A stretch of DNA of 36,226 nucleotides. Origin: Zygnema cylindricum. Taxonomy: Eukaryota; Streptophyta; Zygnematophyceae; Zygnematales; Zygnemataceae. Below, one piece after another: positions 1 through 11,016 of this stretch (the first letter of the stretch is position 1; each line of letters begins with the position of its first letter). The stretch spans positions 279,574 through 315,799 of the forward strand of contig JBBHKE010003381.1 of the NCBI GenBank assembly GCA_037447655.1, given 5' to 3'. Position numbers and translations under genes: made by a program. A model generated the notes under the pieces. It worked only from the letters and a program-made list of their open reading frames with translations. It had not been told where the DNA came from and did no database searches.

Positions 1-690
1 TGAAGCGAAGGATTCGAAGTCTGCACACTCTGGAGTGCAAGGTGCTTCGCTTGTCACACGTCTGAAGCTTAGGAAGCGAAGTGGTGCTTCTTGCACACCC
101 GGCAAGCCGCGTTCATCTAATCGCTTGCCCCGTATTATAACCAACCTCCGAAGCGGTATATCTACTCTAAGCTCGCAGCACCTGCGCTACATATGGGCAA
201 TTACAGCTAATTCATCCCAAAGAGATATCTCGGGGCCCGTTGTCGTTTGATAACCGGTTGTATCGGTAATTGTCATTATCGTGATGATATAATTAACGAT
301 ACCCAACAACTGCAAAAAGTTCATTCTTATGAGCCTCATTTTTAATAAAAACTCCGTTTATAAAATTTGTGTACCATTTATATCGCAGGTTCTAGTCGAA
401 TTACCAGTGCAAACCGAGATCAATTGTCGTAAAAGACATTTGGCAAGTCCGATTGGATGCGCAACAAGTACCAAACTATCCCGTAGTTTTTACCGCCAAC
501 TTTAATAAAAAGTGGTTATGTACTTAATTTTGGGGACCCGATTGTCAATATATCGAGAAGCTTAGTATTGCAATATTTTAGTGATAAATCTGCTCGATAT
601 GCCGGAAAAATTATACCGCGATACATCGAAGCGACGTTGGTTTCCAAAAAAAAAATCAAAAGTCGCATGAAGAGATCTTCCGTACGATTT
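1..690. other. AT-rich flank without a recognisable gene
   Basis: The reading frames here are short (72 codons or fewer) and show no recognisable domain. The first 120 bases are rich in variants of GAAGCGAAG and its complement, which suggests repeat-derived DNA. The last five bases, GATTT at 686-690, are the left target duplication of the solo LTR that follows. Confidence 0.5.
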
Positions 691-1658
691 TGTAACAATA
701 ATAGTGGATCGAACTTGTTCGTAAATGGATATTTAAAGGTTACGAATATAGCGTTTTGAATTTGATAAACGTCCGCGAAAGAATCGCACGATTTGGGGTT
801 GTATTTTAAAAGATATAGTGATTGGTGTATTTAGGCGACAACGCGAGGTCAAAATAATGAATGGGTGTTCATTGTTACGAGTTAAGGGTCAAACTAGCCG
901 CGGAATTTAAGGCGTACGTTTATAAAGTACCAAACGAAATCAATATTTCGTTAGGTACGCACAATGGTTCGTTTCGTACAATTTTTAGTACGAAACGTCA
1001 CTTTCACTTCAAGGAATTTCATAAGAAGTTTCGCGTGCGAAATTTGCGACGCACGTTCGTGCGAAGTCGCGTTTCCTTTGACGCGCACTTTTGCACGTAA
1101 ATGTTACGTAGTGAAACATAGCGTTTGATTGGTTAGATATGCTACGTAGTTAGTGAGAGATTTCGCACGTTTTTGGATTGGTGAGTCCTTGCTGATCAAT
1201 GATTGGCCCAGGTAAAACCTGTTCAACGGAGCGTTGACTCTGGCCTGGCAAGTCCAAGGCGATAATGCATAAATAGGGAAGTATAAGAGGAGAGTAACCA
1301 TATTTTTCTTGGGAAAAGTTTGTGGAAATTCTGACTGATCTTGGTCTTGAGCGATTAAAACCAAATTGGAGCAATGACATTTTTGCACTAAAATCTCTTA
1401 CAAACTAACTAGTGTTTTAGTAGTTAAGAGATATAATTATTAAGAGTGGCGAGTAGTGGAAAACACTTTAAAAGAAGGGTTGAGCCACGAGGGCAAAAGA
1501 CCAAGCTAATGTTATGTGGACAGAAGCTTCTTCTAATTTAAAGTTTATCCTTATGTGAGTGCTTTCCGATGTGGATGTGTATTTTCCAATGTGTGGAATG
1601 TGTGGTCGAAATTGGTTGTAGTAATGGGATTTTTTAAGAGGTAGGAGATCGTGTTACA
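691..1658 (+). mobile_element. Solo LTR of a Ty3/Gypsy element
   Basis: This 968-bp block begins TGTAACAATA and ends GTGTTACA. It is flanked by a perfect 5-bp target duplication, GATTT (686-690 and 1659-1663). It is a clear relative of the two LTRs of the full-length Gypsy element at 28322-29269 and 34318-35284, along its whole length. No internal retroelement sequence is present, so it is best read as the product of recombination between the two LTRs of an older insertion. A TATA-like CATAAATA lies near 1267-1274. A hairpin with arms GTTTCGTAC and GTACGAAAC at 971-996 is shared with both other copies. Orientation is inferred from the full-length element. Confidence 0.93.
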
Positions 1659-1663
1659 GATTT

Positions 1664-2116
1664 ACCGTACAATATTTATGTACGGACACCTACCTCCCAC
1701 CAAATATATCCCGATATTTTTTGTTGGTCCTTAATCGCTGTTTAATACATCGAATTTATCGCGCTAATATTTTACCCCATAATAATACTAAAAACAAAAA
1801 ATGATGGCATAAAAAATTTACGTCTCCAAGTACAATGATGTACAAAATTGGTATATTCATGTTAAGGCTTGATGGCAAACGGTATTGATCACTTTTACTT
1901 TTGAAAAGGAACTTGCATCTGTCTCAGCTGTTTAAATTTTTTCACTGGTCTAGTCGTCTCTTTTCAGATGATTTTGGGTAACCGTAGGAGCGACATTCAT
2001 TAACCAAGCAAACTCAAATTGGTACATATAAACGAGAGAGTTCACACGAAGAATGTTAAGGGTAATTAAAATTGTATTCATTTTTGGTAGTTTCTTATTA
2101 TATTTGTTGGTTAGAT
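1664..2116. other. Intergenic DNA between two insertions
   Basis: No gene is seen. A short inverted repeat (CCGTACA and TGTACGG, 7-bp arms) lies just right of the solo LTR near 1665-1686. The rest is AT-rich. GTTTT at 2117-2121 is the left target duplication of the Copia element. Confidence 0.45.
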
Positions 2117-2121
2117 GTTTT

Positions 2122-2776
2122 TGTAGGATCTTGAGCAAAAGAGTTTCACTTAAAATAATTCACAAAACATAAATCATTTACACAGCGGAAGCTCATAAAA
2201 GACAAGAGGAATATTCAGCCAAAAAGAATTATAAATGTTTTTGGCCGAAGCCTCTTTACAACATCTCTCTTCTCTCTTCTATCTCTTCTCTCTTCTCTTT
2301 AAATAATCTCTTACTCCAAGATTAATCCTCTATGATTCAATCATATGAGATTCAATAATCGAATACTCTGCACACTGCTGCCTATATATACTCGCTACTC
2401 TGCACTAAGAGACAACAAGATAAGACAAGCAGAACTTAGCGTAGCGACGAAGTCTGTCCCTAACTGAATGTGCACTCTTAAATGAAAGTTCCACAAAGGA
2501 AGGCGCACACGCTTCCTCCTTCGAAACGACAAACTCCAAAACGTTGACTTAAACACGTGTCGCTTCACGAACACACCTGCACGCAAATTGAAACACCTGT
2601 ATATGAAGACAAAAGTCACGCGAAACGAAATAGTATGTTTCGTTCGCGGACGCTTCAAAAATAGTACCACGAAACTTACATCGTACGTTTCGTATGATGA
2701 CGTGGTACTTCACGTCAACAATTGAATGTTGGTATGACGCTTCGCGGAAATACCGCGAAACGACAATAATACAACA
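2122..2776 (-). repeat. Copia 3' LTR (element sense)
   Basis: This copy is 655 bp and pairs with 7684-8336. On the plus strand it begins TGTAGGATC and ends AATACAACA. In element sense the U3 lies at the right. A TATATATAGG box reads on the minus strand at 2390-2383. Differences from its partner include an extra AATCG near 2357 and base changes around 2458-2470. Confidence 0.95.
2698..2717. promoter_or_regulatory. Inverted ACGT-core pair in Copia U3
   Basis: TGACGTG and CACGTCA face each other across six bases, making a perfect 7-bp inverted pair. The same 20 bases recur in the other LTR at 8258-8277. ACGT cores of this kind are typical plant bZIP-factor sites (established knowledge). That they drive this LTR is inference. 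Confidence 0.4.
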
Positions 2777-2789
2777 ATCCCGCTCTTAT
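2777..2789 (-). other. Probable polypurine tract of the Copia element
   Basis: The minus strand reads AATAAGAGCGGGAT directly before the 3' LTR, which is where plus-strand priming takes place in LTR retrotransposons. It is short and imperfect, so confidence is moderate. Confidence 0.5.
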
Positions 2790-2809
2790 TGTCGGAATCG
2801 CCAAACTCT

Positions 2810-4110
2810 TCAAAATAATCCAAGTTTCGGTCGTCCCCTCTCAAACAAATCATGTGTGGCAGCTTTTGTCAACAAATCAGCCGCCTCCTCTTTTGTTGGT
2901 ACGTACGAAAATACAATCTCGTTCGCCGTAACCAAATCTCTTAGAAAATGCCATTGGATCCTGATGTGTTTCGTCCTCTTGTGAAACACTGGATTTTTCG
3001 CCAACGCCATCCAATTCCGTCCTGCAAAGGAGAGACACCTTCCGGTACCTTCATATATACCTCTTCCTCCAACTCACCATTTAAAAACGCGGTTTCAACG
3101 TCCATTTGATGGACGTGCTTCTTCCCCATCGCTGCAATTGCATTAATAATCCGTAGTGAGTCGAACTTCACCACGGGAGCACAAGTCTCCTTAAAATCGA
3201 TTCCTTAACGTTGTTGGAACCCCTTACAAACAAGCCTCGCCTTGTACTTAATTATTTAACCCGACGCTCCAGTTTTGGTTTTAAAGACCCACTTTGCATC
3301 AATCGCCTTTTTCCCCTCCGGTAATTTCACTTCCTCAAAAGTTCGATTATCAACCACCGACTTAAATTCTTTCTCCCACGCCGGTTTCCACTTACTCTCC
3401 CAATCAACCGATCTTCTAGTCTCGACATAAGATTGAGGGTCGCCGGTCATATTCTCCGTAAGTGATTGCTACAAAAGAAACTCCGTCTCCTTAGCATCGG
3501 AAAGAAAATAATGCGAATTCGATGCATTTTCCCCTTTTCGATCGTAAGTAAGTTTCTCCGGTTTCTTCCCCTTTGTAATCCGAGAGCTCCTCCTAATAAC
3601 TCGCTCCTCCTCTTTTTCCTCTTTCTCTTCCTCGGATTCAATTTCAATTTCCTTCTCACTCGATTTAGAACTCGATTTAGAGCTTTGAGATTTCCGAATG
3701 TTCGAAGGCACTCGGGAATCCAAAGATCCGTTACTCTTTCTTTCAAATTCAATTTCAACCAATTTCTTCAAATTATTTTTCTTAGTTTTCTCATTTGGTT
3801 CCACATCGGATTCCGAATCCCCAATGTACGGAAAACCCTCAATTTCACTCTCCTCATAAAAATCCAAATTTTCTTTAAATTTCTCAACGCGATTCATGGC
3901 GGATTTGAGATCCTCATTAAAATCTACATTTCGAGATTCCTCCACGGTGTGACGAGCCGGAGCATACACTCAGTACAAATTCCCTTTCGCGCTACAACCA
4001 ACAAAAATTCTTGGCCAACACTTTGGTGAAAATTTCCTTTTCCTCTTGATTGATTCCACATAAACCATAGCATGACATCCCCAAATTCTCAAATGATGAA
4101 CCGTGGGCTT
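2810..4110 (-). pseudogene. Copia integrase C-terminus, reverse transcriptase N-terminus and RNase H tail, broken
   Basis: Read leftwards from 4110 on the minus strand, this contains the segment after the integrase core (a Trp-Gly-Cys-containing block near 4090). An acidic, Ser/Glu/Lys-rich linker follows at 3969-3469. The start of reverse transcriptase comes next, with the AKWVFK block near 3285 and the DVETAFLNG block near 3100. After about 3050 the frame passes straight to the RNase H C-terminal end (ADLLTK near 2840). The YVDD catalytic motif and most of RNase H are therefore missing, which is an internal deletion. In-frame stops lie near 3970 and on either side of the VCKGF region (about 3200-3260). 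It cannot encode an active polymerase. Confidence 0.85.
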
Positions 4111-4115
4111 TCTCC

Positions 4116-5163
4116 TGTAGAAATTAATGGTTTTTAAGTATTTTCTAGGTCTGAATAGAAATAAAGAAGCCGAGGCAGTGTACCTCTAACTTCTCTCTCC
4201 AACTCTCAAACTTGTCGCAGTCACTGAGAAATTGGAGAGGAAGCTAGAGCCATGGCTACCTAGGCTATCCTCAGGTTTACGGGAAATTTATATTAGTCTA
4301 GGGATTAATTACTAAAAGATATGTGCCGGCGAGAGGATTTGATCCTGGTACCTGCCGGCAGTCAGAGAGTATATAGCCGGTAGCCTTAGCCGTTAAGTCT
4401 AGAAGTAGTGTTACATAGTATATAGTACGATAATGATTTAAACATGTACACGTAGGATAAGTCATTTAACTATAATTGTTAACGGGATACATAGATATGG
4501 TAGTGTAAATGTACAAATTGCGGTACGGATAAGAAATCAATGCCGCGCATTGATTTCGTAAGCGAAACAAATACCGCGCATGTATTTATTACGGCTACGA
4601 TCAAATGCGAGTTTAATCGGACGGCCGGAATTAGCGCCAAGATCGCGGAAGGAGAATTCGGCGGTTTGTGGACATCGCTACATCGGATGACACGTGGCGA
4701 TGTAACATTGGAGCGCGGCATCTCCGAGGATTAAAGGAGCGAATCCGGATATTCCACGTGTGGACATTTAGGCCATGTCGTACAATATCCGTACATAAAG
4801 TACATTGGCAGCTGTACTTTTGCGTATGGAACTGTAATTTGATTGGTTCCGTACATCAGTAGATAGAGTCTGTGAGAGAGATAGGACTTAGAAAAATTAG
4901 AAGATAGGACCCTCTTTCCTAGAGAGCTTCTGTACAAAAGGTCAACTTTGACCCTCTATAACTTACTGCTCAGGGGATCAAATTCAGAGATTCTTTTTGC
5001 TATCGACTCAGGGGAGTCTTGCCTTCACAGGGGTAAAGGTGGTCAGAGTTTTTGTCTGCCAGGGTGGCAGTTATTTTTGCTTAAACACAAAGGGGTCAGG
5101 ATTATCCTAGAGGCTTCTTGGAAGCTGTCCACTCTGAGGACTTATGGAGGTCTCAGAGTTTCA
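4116..5163. mobile_element. Solo LTR nested in the Copia integrase gene
   Basis: This 1048-bp insertion begins TGTAGAAATT and ends GAGTTTCA, in the canonical TG...CA form. A perfect 5-bp target duplication TCTCC lies at 4111-4115 and 5164-5168. The Copia protein reading breaks off at the right edge with a Trp-Ser-Gly-Arg end and resumes in the same frame at the left edge with Lys-Pro-Thr-Val, which confirms precise insertion. I see no terminal direct repeats inside it and no coding domain, so a solo LTR fits better than a whole small element. It is not closely similar to the other LTRs in this window, and its own orientation is not established. Confidence 0.88.
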
Positions 5164-5811
5164 TCTCCCACTCCATAACTCCTCCGGTGTTTTACTTTCG
5201 GAAACTGAAGTGAGTCTTCGGTTACAAATATAATTCGCCGTAAGAATCGCATCTCCCCACAAAAACATCTCTCGTTCGGAGCTATGAACCATCGCACGGA
5301 CCATTTTTTGTAAGGTACGATTCTTCCTCTCGGCAACTCCATTTGACTCCGGAGAATAAGGCGCCGTGAATTGATGCCTTATCCCCCACTCTCTACAATA
5401 CCCCTGAAAAACAACAAACTCTCCTCCATTGTCCGAACGAATGGACCTAAGCTTCTTATCAATTTGCCTTTCGGCCATCACATGCAATTCTTTAAATTTT
5501 TCAAATGCATCCAATTTGTTTTTCAATAAATACACCCATGACTTCCGAGAGAAGTCATCAACAATTACCAAAGTATACTTATTACCTCCAATTGTCTCGG
5601 GTTTAATATGTCCACAAAGATCGATGTGGACAACCTCCGAAGGACTTTGAGCTCGATGCTTGATGTCTTTATTCGGATGGGATATCCGAATTTGACGTCC
5701 TTTGCTACATCCTCCGCATCCGTTCACCTTCTCACCGGATGCAAGGTCCAAACCCCTCACCGAAGAATGACGAATTATCTTCTTCAAACTTACCTCGGAT
5801 GTGTGACACAT
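5161..5811 (-). pseudogene. Copia integrase core domain
   Basis: This 216-codon open frame carries the end of the pre-integrase zinc-binding region (CGGC near residue 32) and the full integrase fold. The catalytic triad is visible as Asp in HIDLCG, Asp in RSDNGGEF and Glu in GVAERKNRTL. This catalytic core is intact and is the best-preserved part of the element. The frame stops at its left edge because the nested solo LTR begins there, so the normal C-terminal part is lost from this reading. The first codons continue a zinc-binding domain that begins upstream in a broken frame. Confidence 0.92.
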
Positions 5812-5820
5812 TCGGTGATT

Positions 5821-6039
5821 CTATAAGAGAAGATCACCTTTCAACTCCGAGATTTGATGTGAAATTCCTTCGGTGGGAACTTTAGATTTCGGCCTCCTCC
5901 ACAAGAGCCGACTATTATTCACATCCGTTACAACTCCTTCTCTAATTACATTCCCCTTTACATTCCAAATCTCAATAGATTGATCACCTCTCGCAAGTAA
6001 GCTTCCACCACTCTTTTGGATTTGTGGAACGCTTAGCAA
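5821..6039 (-). pseudogene. Copia GAG-pre-integrase segment, fragment
   Basis: This 72-codon frame opens with LLSVPQI-like residues (here MLSVPQIQKSG), the usual start of the pre-integrase domain between protease and integrase in Copia polyproteins. It ends just before the integrase frame. It is part of one ancestral polyprotein and not an independent gene. Confidence 0.75.
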
Positions 6040-6084
6040 ATTAACCGAACCGTCCGGAATATAAAGAGTATTTTGAAGAGGATA

Positions 6085-6276
6085 CTACGTCGATCTCTCT
6101 TTCCCATCATTATCCCATGAAAGAAGATCAAGCCGAACCGTACCAACCGAAATGATATGGCCGCTTGCAACCGTAATAAACTTTGGAACCGTAAGTTCCC
6201 TCATGTCATCAAACAAGGTGGCATCCATGCAAACATGGTAAGATGCCCCCGTATCAATGATCCACTCTTTCTCCAA
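6085..6276 (-). pseudogene. Copia aspartic protease, fragment
   Basis: This 63-codon frame begins MEKEWIIDTGASYHVC. The WIIDTGAS block is the Copia retropepsin active site (catalytic Asp in Asp-Thr-Gly), and a following VASGH block is also typical. The domain is shifted relative to the pre-integrase frame to its left, so the ancestral polyprotein is broken here. Confidence 0.85.
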
Positions 6277-6290
6277 ATTTCCTCCACTAG

Positions 6291-7519
6291 TTACCGAATC
6301 AAGGGTAAGATTAAGAACCGGAAACTCATCATCAGTTTCATTACCATAGTCAAAGTAATTTGCATTACCGTAACCACGACCACCACCGCGGCGTCCTCCT
6401 CGGCCGCCACCTCGAGCGCCTCTATCACCTCTCTACCTCCTCTACCTCCTCTTCCACTTTCGGAATCTCCACTCTTTGCATAACATTGAGGGATCGTATG
6501 CCCCCACTTACCGCAAAAATGACATTGCTTATCCTTATCCGGACAAGATGAAGACAAATGTCCAAGCCGGTTACACCGGTAGCATGTCACATTGGAAAGA
6601 TCCGAAGGGACCTTCGGTGACAATCTTGATCACTCTTGTTGCCTCGGCCGCCACCACCACCACTCGGGCCACCTCCTCTACCACCTCCTCTACCACCGAC
6701 AAAGTTAAGATCCGGGGTTTCGGGAGTAGTAGAGTTGACAACTCCTCCTCCACTTGAAGAAGCCAATGGAGTTCCCTCCGACATTTTGATAAAATTGACG
6801 GTGAATCCAAAAGTATTATCCGCCTTCGCTCGTTAAATAGCTTTAAGATGCGAAAGCTTGTCCGGCAAAGCGTTAAGAAAAAGGCTTAATTTATCCGCAT
6901 CCAAAATAACTCGGTCATTGTTGAGTAATTGCTGGTGTATAATTTTGAAGCGCTTCACGGCATCATCCATCAATTCATTTGATTTGATTTTAAAATTCAT
7001 AAAGTCGGAATAAACATATTGACCCTTGTTCTCAACGCCTTTCTGATATTGCTCCTCAAGTGCTTGCCAACACTCATGGGCTGTGTAGTGAGCAAGGAAA
7101 TGATCAAGCACGGAAGAAGTGCAATTCTTCATCAAACCGGTCGTTGCCGCAATATCCTTCAACCTCCATTGAGCACGTGCCTTGATCTCCGTTGGCATCT
7201 TCTCCTCTCCATTGACAATCCTCCAAAGCCTCTTGAGAATAAGTTGATTTGAAATAAATTTCTTCTAAACCGCATAATTGGTGCCATTAAATGCCACGGA
7301 TTTCCCCGACATATTATAGTCATCTTCATTATCCAATGCCTCTTCAAAATCTGAATCTTCCTCTATATTTTCTTTACCTTTCCTAATTCTCTCTTTTATC
7401 TCATTCTCATTAGCTCCTCCACTGAATGGATCGGCAGCCTGAAATGAAGCAAATTCTCTTTTCTCACTAGATTGAGTTTGAAATCGTGAATCTACATATC
7501 TCATTAATGTATCAAACAT
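6291..7519 (-). pseudogene. Copia gag with two zinc knuckles, broken into several frames
   Basis: The gag region spans three open pieces. At 7519-7265 is an acidic N-terminal part, ending at a TAG just before the conserved capsid start. At 7198-6833 is a capsid-like domain with ECWQALEEQYQK and LNALPDKL blocks, typical of the Copia gag family. At 6623-6291 are two CCHC zinc knuckles, CYRCNRLGHLSSSC and CHFCGKWGHTIPQC, spaced C-X2-C-X4-H-X4-C, followed by a Gly/Arg-rich stretch. The first stop (near 7265) falls where Trp is expected, so a TGG to TAG change fits. An in-frame start near 7643 leads into a short frame that fails before the capsid. Confidence 0.85.
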
Positions 7520-7670
7520 CTCCTCAAAATTTCTCTTCGTATTCCGAGTCTCCTCAAATTGAGAACCCGAAAACTAAACTCTCTTGCTCTCTCCGAAGTC
7601 GACATGGGGGAAGGAGTATTTCTATTCTTCTTCTCCCCCATGCGCTCCCTCTCTATCTCTGAATCACTAA

Positions 7671-7681
7671 CTCTGATACCA
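7671..7681 (-). other. Primer-binding site (initiator tRNA-Met type)
   Basis: The minus strand reads TGGTATCAGAG two bases inside the 5' LTR boundary. This is the standard plant Copia primer site complementary to the 3' end of initiator methionine tRNA. It fixes the minus-strand orientation of the element. Confidence 0.93.
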
Positions 7682-7683
7682 AT

Positions 7684-8336
7684 TGTAGGATCTTGAGCAA
7701 AAGAGTTTCACTTAAAATAATTCACAAAACATAAATCATTTACACAGCGGAAGCTCATAAAAGACAAGAGGAATATTAAGCCAAAAAGAATTATAAATGT
7801 TCTTGGCCGAAGCCTCTTTACAACATCTCTCTTCTCTCTTCTATCTCTTCTCTCTTCTCTTTAAATAATCTCTTACTCCAAGATTAATCCTCTATGATTC
7901 AATCATATGAGGTTCAATACTCTGCACATGTACACTGTTGCCTATATATACTCGCTACTCTGCACTAAGAGACAACAAGATAAGACAAGCAGAACTTAGC
8001 GTAGCGACGAAGTCTGTCCGTAGCTGACTGTGCACTCTTGAATGAAAGTTCCACGAAGGAAGGCGCACATGCTTCTTCCTTCGAAACGACAAACTCCAAA
8101 ACGTTGACTTAAACACGTGTCGCTTGACGAACACACCTGCACGCAAATTGAAACACTTGTACATGAAGACACAAGTCACGCGAAACGAAATAGTATGTTT
8201 CGTTCGCGGACGCTTCAAACATAGTACCACGAAACTTACATCGTACGTTTCGTATGATGACGTGGTACTTCACGTCAACAATTAAATGTTGGTATGACGC
8301 TTCGCGGAAATACCGGGAAACGACAATAATCAAACA
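7684..8336 (-). repeat. Copia 5' LTR (element sense)
   Basis: A 653-bp partner of 2122-2776. On the plus strand it starts TGTAGGATC and ends AATCAAACA, followed by the target duplication GTTTT. It contains the TATA box at 7941-7950 and the inverted ACGT pair at 8258-8277. Confidence 0.95.
7941..7950 (-). promoter_or_regulatory. TATA box of the Copia 5' LTR
   Basis: The minus strand reads TATATATAGG, within the 5' LTR (element sense) and downstream of U3. The same box is present in the other LTR at 2383-2390. Transcription would run leftwards into R and U5. Confidence 0.6.
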
Positions 8337-8341
8337 GTTTT

Positions 8342-9372
8342 AATTTGCATTACTTTTCCATTTTCAATTTGACTTATTGTGAAGCTCCATCACACAAATA
8401 GTGAGGTTGTTTACAAAAATGCGTAACTTTTTTTATTATGTCGATTCGCAATTTTTTGTTTTATTTGTAAAACAACATTCTCCAAAGGTATAGGAGGTTA
8501 TAACGTTGTTTGATTATCTTTCCCAAGCATTTGCTCCATCCGGTTTTGTAATTGGCGACCTACTTCGGGTAAGTGGCCAATTATAAACGATATTTGTAGT
8601 TATGATATTAAGTTTGGCATAAGCTCAAGCTTTAGTTTTTAGGGTAGTTTGTAGTGTTTAAATGGTTTGGATTTTGTTGCACTTTTTTTTAAGCTCTTTT
8701 GAAGCTTTTAAACCACCTTTGTTGTTTTTTTTATCCTTTCGATGTTGTGGTCTTATACCTTTGTCGGTCATCAGTTCTTTTTACTGACAATCATGTTTTG
8801 TATTTTGACGGTATTACCATTGCTTTTTTGGAAATAAAATGTATTTTGTACTTCACCCTTACCTTATTTCATTTTGAATATTAATGTTATTTTTGGTTTT
8901 ACCCTTTTTTTACCCAGATGGTATTTCTATCGCACGTTTTGTAAGAAAAATGATAATACTTGAATTCGACCACAACAACAAAAGTGCTTAGCATAAGAAA
9001 AGCTTCCGACCTAAGGAGGCCATAATTGGAGCATAGGGTCCGCACCGAAATGAAATGACACATTTAGTTCTAACCACATTATATACAATTGATTGGTGAA
9101 TCCGCTAGAAGGTGCGACGTGGGGCAGCCGTGACGCGTTTTATCATACATCCATACTCTCTACGAGTGATGCACATTTCTAAGTGGTCACACGACCTTAA
9201 TATTAACCTTACCCCTTTTGTACCTTACCCCTTTTGATGGTTTTAGTTTTGCAATACAGTTTACATTCTTGGCTTTTATAGGCCGTAAACTTCTTTCTTG
9301 GGTGGTAGAGTTACAAACGGTCGATTTTAAATAGTGATACCTTTTTGGTAGTATTAAATTGTGTGGGATGTA
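8342..9372. other. Intergenic DNA, no gene seen
   Basis: T-rich sequence with no open frame over 61 codons and no recognisable domain or repeat boundary. It is the original right flank of the Copia insertion. Confidence 0.5.
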
Positions 9373-9380
9373 CTTATTGT

Positions 9381-10225
9381 TAGTGTTGGGTATCGAGGAC
9401 CGTTTGCCGATATTCGATATATATCAAATTTCAGGTACCCGATAATCGATATATCGCTTCGATATATCGAATTTCAAATTATCACGATGTATTGCCGATA
9501 TATTGCCGATTTACGTATCGTCAATATATCGAAGCTAAAAATAAATAAAAAAATCCCACAGGTTTTCAAAGTCTCGTGACTTCGGACAAAGTGACTGTAA
9601 AATCTTTGCCGGAAAGAAATACAGTTTTTTCCTGAAAGTCAGCAGAGTGAAGGAGATCTCAGAGGTACATTGACGAGGTACACTTGTGAAGTACACGTAC
9701 GTCATACGCAGGTACGATTTTCCAGACGAAAAAGTTCGGTTTACAGATATTCAATGATTTTTGAGATTTGGTAGTCAGCTTACGTGGAACCACTCATATC
9801 AGAACACGTATGTAAAACTTTTTGACAAAAGATACGCGATGTACCCGAGGCCTCTGTAATACATAAATTTTGCTGTCCGTACTATTACAGAGACCTCCTT
9901 GTGTAACCATACCCCAAATAATTAATCATTACAATTTCAGAATTAGTACTTTTTTGTCGGTTACATTTTGCGGCGTCTACCTTTAAGTCACGGAACAAAA
10001 ATCACGGCGTACGTGGCGTATTAGACAATTTGACTTTTTCGCTAAAATGACATATTATATAAAAAAATAAAAATAAAAAATTTAAAAAATACTATATATC
10101 GTGATATATATCGCGATTATTTATGTTGGTCTCGGTACGATATGTCGAGGATCCTGCTCGATCGATATTCGATATATCGAATATCGAGATTATCGCGATA
10201 TGAATTTACCCGATACCCAACACTA
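9381..10225. mobile_element. hAT-like non-autonomous element
   Basis: This 845-bp element has terminal inverted repeats TAGTGTTGGGTATCG and CGATACCCAACACTA, 15 of 15 bases complementary. It is flanked by CTTATTGT (9373-9380) and CTTATTGC (10226-10233), a 7-of-8 match to an 8-bp target duplication, which is the hAT hallmark. Subterminal regions are packed with short TATCGATA and CGATATAT motifs on both sides, as expected for transposase-binding arrays. It has no transposase-like reading frame. Confidence 0.85.
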
Positions 10226-10390
10226 CTTATTGCTACTTCTATTAGGAAGAGGTGTCTGCACCGGACATTCTCGTTTCTATTTTCCAGTTAATTTGATTGA
10301 GGTTTTCACCTGAAAAGAGCTGTCTACAACCGGCGATTACATGTTGTTAGCCGGCCGTGAGGTAAACAAGTTGACTTTGAAAAGTCGATT

Positions 10391-11016
10391 GCGTGGTTCA
10401 CACTTGAAAAAGGGGAAAACGGTATGGTATTAAAACGGTACTTTTTTTGTCAGCCATGAACTGGCACGTGACGCTAGCCTACGTCAACTAGCGAGTCGTG
10501 ATACGAGCCACTTGTCCGTACGGAAAGTAAACGCTTTGCGGACATGATATGTACGAATCCTTCCAAACCAAAATATACTGCCACGCAAGCGTTTGTACAG
10601 ACCGAAAATAACCGCGAAGGAACTTTGGACATGCCCTTTTTTTTCCATCGGTGTTTTTTTTTTTTGACATTACGTGTTCTCTTATGTGATTGGTCCCCTT
10701 TTTGTTCATAAGTTTGCGACCGAATGAATTTTTGTACGGTTAACGTCCGTGCGCTTCGTTTTCGAAATTCTTAAAAAACGGGAAAGTGCATTCCGAACAT
10801 GATGTCCGATGGCGGACGGCAGTTGCCGTTTGATTTACGCAACTGTCGAGTTTTGACGCATAGAACTGCATCTTTTGTCCGCCGCTACGCTCCAAAACGG
10901 TCGAAACCAACCGCCCCAACCGTCACCGCCGCGTTTTTTGTCATTTTATGAAATTTGGCGTACGGATCCCAAAATCGATGACATCGTTTTCCCATTTTTC
11001 CAAGTGTGAACCACGC
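10391..11016. mobile_element. Foldback element with GCGTGGTTC termini
   Basis: About 626 bp, bounded by GCGTGGTTCACACTTG on the left and its complement CAAGTGTGAACCACGC on the right. The similarity extends to roughly 35 bp including a GGGAAAACG block. The interior has no supported gene. A clean target duplication is not seen: AAGTCGATT on the left and AAATGTATT on the right match at 6 of 9. The same terminal sequence caps the small element in an intron of the downstream minus-strand gene (16233-16358). Confidence 0.7.

Larger units (their letters stand above)
2122..8336 (-). mobile_element. Ty1/Copia LTR retrotransposon, defective, with nested solo LTR
   Basis: A 6.2-kb element on the minus strand. 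Its LTRs are at 7684-8336 (5' LTR in element sense) and 2122-2776 (3' LTR), and a perfect target duplication GTTTT lies at 2117-2121 and 8337-8341. A primer-binding site lies beside the 5' LTR. Domains run in Copia order from right to left: gag with two zinc knuckles, aspartic protease, pre-integrase domain, integrase core, then reverse transcriptase and RNase H. Integrase before reverse transcriptase is diagnostic of Copia. The element is defective: frames are broken by stops and shifts, a 1048-bp solo LTR interrupts the integrase C-terminal part, and the middle of reverse transcriptase through most of RNase H is missing. The LTRs are similar by eye with scattered substitutions and small indels, so the insertion is not brand new. 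Confidence 0.96.

Noticed and set aside
3466-4029. 187-codon plus-strand frame, Phe/Leu/Arg-rich
   Set aside because: It is the antisense shadow of the Ser/Glu/Lys-rich linker of the Copia polyprotein and shows no domain.
4330-4400. tRNA-like B box (minus strand GGATCAAATCC) with nearby GGCTAAGG
   Set aside because: The T-arm pairs for only about three bases, no acceptor stem closes, and the block sits inside a solo LTR. A tRNA or SINE call is not supported.
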